Below are positions 37,901 to 48,171 of a stretch of 64,000 nucleotides of DNA, one piece after another (position 1 is the stretch's first letter; each line of letters starts with the position of its first letter). The stretch comes from Neospora caninum Liverpool (taxonomy: Eukaryota > Apicomplexa > Conoidasida > Eucoccidiorida > Sarcocystidae), in assembly GCF_000208865.1 (NCBI RefSeq), contig NC_018393.1, positions 1,612,001 to 1,676,000 of the forward strand, given 5' to 3'. A model generated the notes under the pieces. It made no database searches. It was not told the DNA's origin and saw only the letters and a list, made by a program, of their open reading frames with translations. The translations under genes and the position numbers were made by a program.

Positions 37901-40900
37901 CTTGTTCGACATCAGCACGGACGTGGAAAACGGCCAGCTGCATGATTGCCTCAAGTACGTCGAAGGCGCTCGCACGCAAACGCTAGTATCTTCCTTGCAG
38001 CGAAGCGAAAGCAGACGCCCCCAGAAGACCTGGAGCTCGATAGCCTGGTCGGCTTTTGACATGCGCCTTGCTGTCGACAATAGATATGCTGTGCATCCTG
38101 TGCTCTATCGAACACAAAGGAACCTGAGGTTCCTTTGGATCAGACAACCCGGAAGCAAAAAAGGCCGATCCTCACGCTATTCGGTCACGCTGTAGTAGTG
38201 ACTGGGCTTACACTACAAGAGAGCTTTAGTGCCTACCTTAAGTTCAACATCCGCGTACAACTCCTTCAGTTTATCCATTTGCTCGAGATCCATCTTTAGT
38301 CGGCACACGTCCTCTTCCAGCCGCGGTACTGTCTCTTTCTCCAGATGGTCACGCTGACGCTTGAGCGAAAGCAGTTCCTCTATGGGGCACGAAACACAGG
38401 TCTTTGCTTCGATTTTGGGAACTGCCATCCCCTTAGCACAAGATGCAGGAGAGTTCCCCTAGACGGCAAAAGCCTTCAAACAAAGTGAACAAAATACCCT
38501 TTTACGCAGAGTCCCAAAACCATCCGGGGATATATATCTGTTCCCTTCCAGAACATGAAGAGCCCATCGCTCACAGTCTTTCCACCTTTAAGGAGATCTA
38601 GACACAGATGTACACACGCTGAAGGACACGCCTGCCTGCTTCTGTAGCAACCGTACGAAATATGAAAATATCTGTATAGTTGCACCTACGTGTGTATCTG
38701 TTTGGAGGACTACGTGCACATGGAGACATACATGCATGTGCCTCCAAAATGAACGCAAACGCATTCGGAAAATGCTTGAACAAATCAACCTTAGGTTTCT
38801 CTTTCTTTTTCACCCGCAATCTTTCCAGCCAAGGTAGAGGGCAAAAACCTGACCGTTGCCACTTTTGCTTTCCTCCACTGCTTTCTTTTCAGCTGCTTCC
38901 GATTGAACTAGCTTCGCCTTCAATTGTTCAATTTCCTGTTCGTAAATCACTATCAGTTTCTGCATTTCCGAAATCAGTTCCGTTCCATGGAGGTGAATCT
39001 CTTTGTCGCGTTCCGCAATTCTCTCTCCGAGCATTGCGACTTTCTCCTCGCTCTCCTTCAGCGCCACTTCTACTTTGCTCTTTTCGTCGGCCACAACCTG
39101 GTTGGAACGCTAGTGATGGAGGAAATCAGGAATTTACACACACTCGCACGCTTGTCCCGGCTGTTGCATGAGGCAACGCGGACTCCCTGTGTGCTTCCTG
39201 GGCTGTCTAGCTACAATTTAAAGCTGGAATTATCCTGACCGCCGTTCATGAGCACCCAGATACGAAGGGAATACACAGCGAGGTGCTAGTACCGGTTACG
39301 GATGGGGGTGTCTGCGCCGACTAGCGCGCGAATAAATCGTGACACAAACGGATATACAAAGGAACAGAGGCCAATTGCCTCTCTTAATGGGACGATCCGA
39401 TATATGCTGGTTGTGTGTGAACCCTGCAAGTGATTTTTCTGCACTCTTTTTGCGAGAGGAGCCTCACTTCGGTGGCCAGCAACGCTTGCTTCAATTCCTC
39501 AATTTCCTGGTTTTTTTTCTCAATTGCTTCGTTCAGGGAGGCGCCGCTGCGTTGCAGCTCTTTAATCCTTCAGGTGAGTCAGATCCAAAGCGAAGAACAG
39601 ATAGGAAGACGTGCGTCTCTTGTCCGTTGAAAAGTGGAGTCTCAAATGCTCGCCCAGACACCGAACAATCTACATTCTACACACACATACGTCTGCGAGA
39701 TAAACACTCATGCAGCATGGCAATTAGCAGCACATACCGACACTTGCCAGCTACGGGTGGATAGGTTAGGAAAACGTTTGAAGCAATTAGAGGAGACCCG
39801 GAGAGGAAGCAACTCATTTCCGGGAGGCTCACGATTGTCATGTCGTTTTTGTTTGACACGAGAGAGTGTACCATGAGATGTGTCGTCTCCCATCGCCTTT
39901 TCCAACTCTGTTCCCTCTCTGGATCACCATGTTGGAACTCGTATGGCTGCAGTTCTGAACACGATCACGCGTTTTTTCCGAAGCAGTATTTCTGAATACG
40001 GGGACGTACACTCGTTGACCCATGTACATTAGAACTGCGTGCAAATGTAATCTGAGGAGGCGCGCTTGAACTTACGGTTCCTCAGTAAAGCGCATGACGC
40101 CACAGGGCTTACGTCTGTTCATATTTCTCGGCGGTTTCTTTCGATGCCTGCTTCAGATCGTCGGTCTGTTTTTTCGACAGTTGGAGCGCATTTTCCAATG
40201 CGGTGAGCTTAGTCTGGGCGACCTCCAAAGCCCTACCTCGTCTCTCCGACTCGATCTGCGTGTTGTCCAGTAGACTCTTTGATGAGTTGAAATCTATCTC
40301 GACTTGGCTTTTCTCTTCTCGTAGCCGGTCAATCACCTGCTCAAGTTGAAATAAAGATGCGTCTGAGCGTCCGGTTTCGCAAATCGGTGAATCTCGACAG
40401 CCAGTACAGGCCTGCGTAAACCAGCGGTGGGGTTGTCTCCACGCCAGACAGAAAGAACCCTCAACTCGTTCATGTTTTACCACCACTGCGACTCTTGAGA
40501 CAAATGGGTAGTGCAACTCCCGGAAATGCGACTGACCTCTTGTTGTCGTCTAACTTCCTCTTGTAAATTCGCCTCATTTTCTCGGTTTTGGTAGAGAGTC
40601 AAAATCTTCTCTTTGTTTTCATGTAGGCTTCCCAGGGCTTGCTTCAATTGAGAAGCCCACAATCTCGCTTCTTTTGTCGCCTCGCATACTTCGTCTGGAA
40701 GGCATCAGCGACCGCAAACGACCTTTCCAGCTTCCAGTTAACTCATCGTTTCTCTGTGACGTGATATGGGGACAAAATAAGGGCGGCAGCGCTTGACCGC
40801 ACCTCAACACTGAAGGCCTTGCTGGGGGATCACCAAATCTTGATTCAAGGGCGAAAGGCGTAACAGAATGTTTGAGGTTTGTTTACCGGCAAAACCTCTC

Positions 40901-42123
40901 GTCAGAGTGAAAGAGGCAACTATCTCATAAAACCAACAACTCGCACGCCACTGTGTAATACAGCGCAGTGACTGCGGCATACTCAGGTGGCCTGGTATGT
41001 GGATTTCGGTTGTAGGCTTTAATTTGCCCCAGAAAATGAAGCTCTACACTTTTCGCTGCCCGACGAAACTTGATAAGACTGGGGAGCCTGGTCCTGTCTC
41101 GTTGTTTTACCTGAGTACTGACGTGCACGAGTGGCGTACTCTTCCCTGCACTTTGTCACACCTTCTAAGCACTGCCGATGATAATTCTGAGCATCTGCGA
41201 CCATGTTTTCCTTCGCGCTGTGGAGCTGCTCGAGAACCTCTTCCAATTCCTAACGGATCCAGTCCACAGCAAAACAAGCTTCCAAAATGAACACCGGGGA
41301 AGTGCCATGAGAAGAGAACTTAGGCTACTTTCCAGTGATAAAGAAAGCACGATGCAGGGTGGTTGTATCACCCTCGGGACAATTTGTACAAACTTGGCGG
41401 GTTCGCACGCACTGTGTCAAAGTAAGATGCCTGGCACTTCTGGAATGGTGTAACGCCTCCTTGGTAGCTCGTTATAAGTGTCCAGTGGTTATTATCTTGC
41501 AGCGCAGCGTCTTATTTGTGCCCTCATATTTTTGGTTGACGATCCGTATCTCTGTTGCTATTGTATGCCTTTCGTGTCACTGGTGTGGTAGACATCGTTG
41601 GCCTTGTGATATTGTTTGAACTTCTAACATATACATCGGCTCGAGGGGGCACCACAAGTCGAGGCGTGTACCCGGAGCCTTTCTGCGTTCTTGATATGTC
41701 GGGAACTCCAGAAGCTACACTGCAAGGGCATGGAACCACGACTTTCAAGTCGGCATTACAGTAATAGAACCCCGGACACACTTCCTTAACGACAGGGTGT
41801 GTACTAGTAAACCCAACCGGCAAAGAAGGAGGCTCGGCTTGCGAGGCTGCCCTTCAGAAAACATCTGTTTGCTTTGTCGGTGCGCCGAATACTGACACCT
41901 TTTCAGAGATCTGTTGTTTGCGGTGCTCTTCGAAGGCTTCAACGCACGAATGAAGCTTGTGATTCACGTCGGATACGATTGACTCCACTTCCCTCTCGTA
42001 GGCCTCGGAGACGGCTTTCATGTAAGCGTCATGTTCTTCATGTTTCACATTGAGGTGGAAAATAACTTTGGTTAATTGGGCCACTTTGCGGCTCAGTTTG
42101 TGCTGAAGGTCTGCTGTCTCCAT
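31974..42123 (-). CDS. FAM184-type coiled-coil protein, 18 exons, 1033 aa
   Basis: Exons: 42123-41899, 41249-41111, 40694-40537, 40336-40113, 39567-39468, 39097-38854, 38379-38237, 37818-37744, 37258-37196, 36937-36867, 36568-36394, 36121-35873, 35511-35239, 34916-34725, 34266-34066, 33221-33033, 32762-32704, 32295-31974. All phases agree (3102 nt). Residues about 1-70 match the N-terminal signature of the FAM184 family, with LSRKVAQLTKVIFHLN followed by KHEEHD. The rest is almost continuous charged coiled coil (heptad Leu, Glu/Lys-rich). The end has the conserved RETNYNRLFNAHPVMGVVDP (about 927-946) and a Ser/Lys tail. FAM184 proteins are poorly characterised; a structural or cytoskeletal role is an inference. 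The start ATG has context CAAGATGG. The frame stays open upstream to an acceptor at 42181, so a 5' exon could add residues. The 35873 donor (CTC|GTGGGC) is weak. Confidence 0.8.
32492..32514. repeat. (TA)n microsatellite, FAM184-like gene intron
   Basis: About 11 AT units in the last intron, just downstream of the possible cassette exon. Confidence 0.9.
32543..32630 (-). other. Possible cassette exon inside the last intron of the FAM184-like gene
   Basis: This stretch has an acceptor (AGATTATCAG) and a donor (CTGAG|GTCTGT), is open in the phase left by the preceding exon, and reads LQKTGEERAAAVVELAF. It ends in phase 0, whereas the conserved last exon needs phase 2. Including it would shift the last exon into a frame that stops after 30 codons. 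Skipping it gives the conserved C-terminus, so I left it out of the main model. Confidence 0.3.
33897..33913. repeat. Short (TA)n microsatellite, FAM184-like gene intron
   Basis: About 8 TA units in the intron between the exons ending at 34066 and starting at 33221. Confidence 0.85.
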
Positions 42124-42180
42124 CTTGAGAACGGCCCATCTGCTGTGTTGCAGGGACGCAATCTTCTTTCGTTCAGCTTC

Positions 42181-43916
42181 CTGGGATTCGCAGGAGAGCT
42201 GAGATACGGAGAACATGAAACGGGTTCTAGTTGTGCTATTTACTACTATGGAACCCAGAAAGAAGCAACTGCGCATATATATGGGTACATGCTTTTCATG
42301 CATACCCGGCCGAGTGGCAGGGGTTTTACGTTTTAGACTCAGGCAAAAGCGAGACCAGTGTGTATATGTGCACATGAATATGTAAAAAACTGTGAATCGA
42401 CGTGTGCACTTCGCATCCAAAAGTATGTTTCCCTTCCCCAGTTTGAACGAGCGCATTCGTTTATTTCGTCTCTCCAGCTTGTGCTTGTTCGCACAAACGG
42501 CAACTAAAACCGGCTGGTATACCCATACCTGCTCTTGCTAGAAAAAACGAGATCTCCTGCAACATGCGTGTGTGTGTCTCGACACAGACACTCTGTCGCT
42601 CAGTCTTCGCTTCAATACTTTTAATCCATTTCTCTTGTGGAGCATTTCAACAATTTTTTTGGGTCTCCTCTACTTGCGTAATACAGCTCTCATTTGTAGG
42701 GATGCGCACGCAAACTCGTACGCCTCTGCATAAAAGAAGAACCGGGAGAACTATTTCCTTTAAAAACCCGATGGACGGCTTATACACCGCAAAAAGACAG
42801 TCTAGTCCGTTCCAGAGGACCACTTCAATTTTTCGGAAGATGGGAGTCGTGCACGTGTCACTGGCAAAATGCAGCGAAATCAGACCCGTGCGTCTTTACA
42901 TAAGAAGCCCCAAAGTGAGTGTCCTGTCAATGTAAATGAAGCGCACGCCGACTCGCGTAAACACACACGATGTGGGGCTTCATCGTAACCTAAAAGAGCT
43001 ACGCTATTTTTGGTCGGAAGTTAGCCGAAAAATGTATTTCAATGATGTCGTATTGATTGTATCCGGTAGCGGGAACTGTATAAATACATATACATTCAGG
43101 TGTGGTGGCAGATCAGCGGGGGATCTGATCTACACAAAATGAGCCTAATCGTCCGAAGAAGTGACGGACTTTCGGAAGGGATTTTGCTTGCCCCCGAGAA
43201 ATGCAAAAGCTGACCTAAAGCATACTACTGCCTATGGGACGTTTTACTGCTATTATCTCTTTTCTAATCTGAATGTCAAACAACCAGCAATCACGACGCA
43301 CCTACATGCTGTCTACATCTAAGTCAGAGAAATTCCTTCAAGGAAACACCTCAGTTCGCGGCACAGCCATGAAACAATAGAAACGTGTCTGACAGGCAAG
43401 ACCCCTTATCTGAGATTGTGAGCACACTGGCAATCACTAGGCATTACCGCCACTCGCCGTTAAGGTAGATGGTTGAGCCATTTGGAAACAAAGATACAGA
43501 GCTAGTTTGAACTTGCGACATCAGAGTTGCTGATGTCGAAATCGATGATAAGCTGGGCTACTGTTTTTAGAAGACAGCAACTAGTAATGTTGTTGTTTCC
43601 ACAAAAACATGTTCGGTTGTGGTGCCCCCTCAACTTAACCGATAGACATTCTACGCGTGACGTCATCGCGTCTCATAGGCCGGTAGCCCCATGTCCACTG
43701 GCGTCCCGAGTATTTCACTCAGCAGCGAGAAGAAACGACTGAGATATGCCGAGCTCAAAACCTAATTATAACCGCTTCGTCCATAGCAATTTCAAGCACC
43801 AAATCATCCCAGATTGGAACTGCTTGAATGGAAGGCTTTTTTTGAAAACTCTAACGAAACTGTTCCATTTTTGGGGATTGGCTGCTTCTCACGGAACAAC
43901 GATACAACACGCTGAT
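42181..43916. other. Intergenic, no supported gene
   Basis: Lies between the start of the FAM184-like gene and the stop of the small gene upstream, both on the minus strand. It is AT-richer than the exons and holds only short ORFs. It may contain a 5' UTR exon for the FAM184-like gene, because a good acceptor stands at 42181. Confidence 0.45.
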
Positions 43917-44694
43917 TTAGTGATGAGGCTTTGCTTGCGCAGTTCTGCACTCGCACGCAAGCTTCATCGTTCCATCGGCCGTTGGCTTTTTCTCATCCGG
44001 CCCTAGTTCTGTCACTGGCCGATGCGCTGTCTCAGACACAGCGTCCACATCTCCCCTTTCTTCTGCTGTCCGAGCTGCTGCCTCGGAAGCCACCTGGTTA
44101 CTTTGTGGACTCGTAAATCTTGCAGCCAGCGCATTCCAGCCTTCAGCAACCTTGTCTCCCGCGTAGTCTACAGCTTCGCCTATTGCTGCATGTGACATAC
44201 ATATCAGTCGCATCAGTGTCAGATCCCATTGCTTCCAGTGCATAGGCTTGTAACCAGATATGCGTATAGCTCCACGCTTAAATGAGCTGCACTTGGGAGT
44301 ATATACTACCAGTTTGACTACTCCTTTACATTTTGAATGCCTGTGTTCACCGGATCCAAGTTCTATTGTGTACCAGAGCGTAGTGAAGATGATAACTATT
44401 GTGGAAATAGAACCGCTTCTGCGAATGCGTGCGTTCAGACGCATTCATGTGCATGTATACCAATATACTGGTCTTTCTGACAGCAGCAAGCCCCCTTTCT
44501 CTTTGATGCAGAGTAGCCGTGGGCCACTCTAGGAGCAGTCATTGGGTTCCCAAGAGGTGGGCACGCTCCAAACCTATAAGCATTTACTTCAACGTCTTGT
44601 CCGTACCTGATCCCCAGCTTTTTTTGTCGGCGTCTGACTCTTTCTCGTCTGAAGATTTCTTGTGTGCGCCTCCTAATGAGAGGAAAAAACTCAT
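43917..44694 (-). CDS. Two-exon small hydrophilic protein, 118 aa, unknown function
   Basis: Exons 44694-44607 and 44185-43917. Donor GATCAG|GTACGG and acceptor GTCACATGCAG join in phase 1 (G + CA gives Ala). The product starts MSFFLSLGGAHKK, then has a Ser/Asp/Lys stretch, then a likely amphipathic helix, AIGEAVDYAGDKVAEGWNAL, and an Ala/Glu-rich polar tail with two Cys near the end. No transmembrane helix or signal peptide. No family recognised. The start context (GTGTTATGA) is only fair, and an upstream exon could exist since the frame is open for about 35 codons before the ATG. Confidence 0.5.
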
Positions 44695-45117
44695 AACACT
44701 TCGATTTCCCCCACATCTCGATCTTTCGAAAATATTTAGCGACGGAACAGTGTGCTTGAGCGACTGACTCGTGCTCACCAACGCAGTCGCTGCCCTCAAG
44801 CACCAACCTTTTTTCGAGGGTCAGCCAGTATCTTCATCAACAACGATCTTACCCGCTTGTTTCCCGTCTGGGCGCAAGAGCTCTATACAGCATAACAGAA
44901 AGCACAGGGGTCGAGATCGAATGACAAATAGGGAGACAAATACCGCCTGCCGCGAGGTTCGCCTGTTTGTACAAATGGAAGGACGATAGGGGCCGCGAAA
45001 GTTGTCCTCGATTGCTGCGACTAAGCGCTTACGGCTCTTGACGTGTCCGATAAAGCTCTCCAGGGAATGGTGATCTTCTGAAGAAAAGCAACATGCCCGT
45101 GGCAAGGGTGCAAGGCA

Positions 45118-46326
45118 TCATGACAGCAGTACAGCAGCAGCTAGCTTGCGAGGCGTATAACCATTTGTGAGAGTCTGTATCTCGTGAAACACGTACTTTT
45201 GAACTTTTTCCACAGAGAAGGTGTATGATCGAGGTCCAGATGCTGCTACTCTGAAGGGAGAAACCACAACGCAAGCGCGGGTAAGGAAAGGTCGAGGGAG
45301 TTTTGGCAAGCATGGAGTAGGAATCGTCGAGAACATGTTTCTAATAGGTGTTCCACTTACGAGCAAACGGTTTGATCCTTTCCCGCTCTTCGTCAGTAAC
45401 TTTTATATCTGTAATGGCATATACCACAAAGACGGTCGACGGGAGGTTCTCCTAGTGAGGGCTTGTGATCGCAGGCTGCGCTCCCCACCATATCTACCGG
45501 TGGGAGGAGAGCTGGCATACTCTTTGTCCCAAGAAGTTTGTCCAGAAAATCACCAACTTGTGTTCCTCGGGCTGAGAAAATGGGTGGACAGAAACAGAAA
45601 TATGAAGTGGAACATGTCAGGCAAGCCACTCGGAAAGAGATCGCAACTGAGTTTCCTGTCTGCAGCCAACAGGTATACGAACTTGGGACCGACCTTGTTC
45701 TGCGTGCCATCTTTCTACGGTCTCTTCAGGGTTTAGCTGCGCTATTCCTGCGAATAAACCAACATTACTCGTGCACAGGGATGAAAAGTGCAGGCGTTCA
45801 TACGCGGGAAGATCAAGGTACAGGCGCCGCACAACGTGGATATTTGTCGTTCCGCAATGTGGCTTACGTACTTGCAGCCGCACTGACTAGCCCTTCTTCG
45901 TCCGTCGTCGCATGTACTGAAGACAGCAGAGCGATACACCGCAGCCCCTTTTTAGACCAAGAACGAATTTTACTTACGATTCTTTCATTTTAATGTCAAA
46001 ACGTAACAGCATCACGGTACGACAATTCCCTATCTGTGCGGCCACTACTCACTCCCATGCCCCGCTTGCTCAGCGAATGAACGCATATTTTCGTGCCCTT
46101 CTTCCGCAGTTTCACAATCGTCGGATTTCGAGCCAGCGCTGAGATGTGAACCTTCAGCGTTGGCAAAGGTGCCAGTCTTGTCTTCGTAGCCTCGGAAATC
46201 CTGACCTGTTGCTCGAGAGGGTCGTAGTGCCTGTGCCTCGTACAACCCTCTTCTCCCTTCGGAGAGGAAGAGAGAAAACAGCATTGTGGCACTTGCCACA
46301 CAAAAAAGCTGATTCGGAAGCAGCAT
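45118..46326 (-). CDS. Five-exon small secreted protein, 167 aa, unknown function
   Basis: Exons 46326-46053, 45916-45872, 45571-45521, 45408-45361 and 45203-45118. Phases 1, 1, 1, 1 agree and the total is 168 codons. The start (ACGAAAATGC) fits the coccidian consensus. Residues 1-22 (MLLPNQLFCVASATMLFSLF...) form a signal peptide with no later membrane helix, so the product should enter the secretory pathway as a soluble protein. The middle is acidic and disordered. The end is more structured: GDFLDKLLGTK, DEERERIKPFALQKYVF and LTNGYTPRKLAAAVLLS. Skipping the 45-nt second exon keeps the frame. The last acceptor (GGAAAAAG) is weak. No family recognised. Candidates in this clade include dense-granule or rhoptry proteins, but nothing in the sequence decides this. 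Confidence 0.55.
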
Positions 46327-48171
46327 TTTCGTGAATTATTTCTTCTCAAAGAAACAAGAAAGACTGGAGGCCGGATTTTCGGCACTGTAGTTTTGATACT
46401 CGTTACTGGCGATCTGTGCAAACGGAACGAAACAGAACACTTGCCGCTATTTGTTACAGAGCAGGATTCACACTTGAAAAGTAGAGGCTGTTTTACCTTG
46501 GAAAAACACGCAATTCCAGAGGGCTCGCGCATGTACAAAATCCTTTTGAAAGGGGAAACTGAAAATTACTTGCGTTTCCCGAAGACAAGCAAGACAGTTC
46601 ACTGTCTCCCACACGCGAGCTGGCTCGATCTCAGCGCAGTCCTTTGGTAACCGTTCTTCTTGTCTGGTGGCTAGTCAGTCTCGGATTTGTCTTCAATACC
46701 AATATACTACAGCTCCGCATAAAACGAGGCTATCGCGATGTTCATTCTTCCGCACTGTCGTTAATCAGTGCCTGTGCTTGATCCTGTTCTCCTATTCTGA
46801 GGTCTCATCCTTCCTAGACTGTCAAAGTCTATCAGACGTCTCTCCTACTGCAATCCTATTTTATCTTCCTTCTAACTTTGGCCATTGAAGGCTATCTCTA
46901 CACGTATACCATGTGTGGAATGTCACGTATGCTGGGGATACTGCAGAAAATGAACAATGTCGTGTGTTGCACCGGGTGTGTGAAACCTTCTGCACATGTT
47001 CCATCGCATATAACTTCTCCTCGATATGCCATCGAGCACATGCGTTACACTTACATAAGGGAGCCGTTCCCGAACAAACGGAACGTGTTGAGGTGACCGA
47101 ATCACGTTTCAGAAAATACAATCTGTTCAAGTTCCTTTTGTTTCCATGAACGGAGTTACATATTTGATTAGGTTCGCAAATTGCTCTCAGCACGATGAAA
47201 CTTTAGAACAGGGAAAGCGCTCAAGTTTCTCAGATGAAATGCATTAAAACGCTGCATACGCGACAGTAGAAACCGGTGTTACAGACAAACAAATATCCGA
47301 AAGAAAGCCTACACACAATTCTGTAGACAGACTCAAACGACCGAGGTGCGCCAGCAGGAAGTTTCGTCCAGTTACGATAAACAAGAACGTTCTGTATTGT
47401 TATCACAATACTTCAAGCGAGCGTCTAGCGATACGGTTGCCACGTTGGTCTACACAGCTAAAGGAGTTAATGATGCCTTATCGTATGTCAACCTCACTTC
47501 CTGCTTCCGACAGTCCATAATGTAATTATCTGGGCGATACAGACATGTCATCCCGACCTAATTATGCACGCGAGGGGAAAAGCACGGCTCCGTACGGCAA
47601 TAACTGAACAAGAACAAATCCTAGCGCCTGACGCGGTTAACCCCCGGGTCAAGACCAGCCCACCATATCCATGGAGTGAAGAGAGCACCCCAGTGGTGAT
47701 ACTGTTGGGACGTGTGCATACCCGTGCAAGCTTGGTGCCAAATAAATGTATCAGAAACCAGATATCACAGTACTCGCTCAAGAGTGATTCAGAATGAGTT
47801 TACCATGGCGCTCCTTAAAACTGAAAAACGAAACATCCTCGGTGTAAAGAAGGGTCGGCTACCAACAAACGGGTGCCGTTGGTAGTCCTGCTCGTTCACC
47901 CATGAAGTGCATGAGAACGGAAACATCCAGTGAGATTCCCAAGGATTTCCAAACAAAATACGGAGACCAAGAACTGGCCCGCAACTGCACTACGCTCCCT
48001 GTCACGTTCCCTGGACTTTTGAGGGAAGCAATATGTGCAAGCTCCTTTTTTACGAGATGTATTAGTGCCCCATTCTTCCGACTACAACAGCTTGAACAAC
48101 CTTGTTGCATATCAGAAGTTTACGTTTTCTCTGTATAAAAAACTGTTACCTAGCCCGAGTTCTTTCTCGCG
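46327..48171. other. Intergenic, no supported gene
   Basis: Separates the secreted-protein gene from the stop codon of the long unknown gene, both on the minus strand. It holds short ORFs only, with no splice-linked coding stretches that I could find. Confidence 0.45.
46837..46843 (-). promoter_or_regulatory. AGAGACG motif (WGAGACG type)
   Basis: CGTCTCT on the plus strand, i.e. AGAGACG on the sense strand, about 510 bp upstream of the start codon of the small secreted protein gene. WGAGACG elements are known in promoters of Toxoplasma dense-granule genes, often in several copies. A single seven-base match is weak evidence. Confidence 0.2.

Noticed and set aside
38476..38830. Overlapping ORFs with hydrophobic or Lys-rich ends on both strands
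   Set aside because: They lie in an intron of the FAM184-like gene, between exons 39097-38854 and 38379-38237, and break the coiled-coil reading frame.
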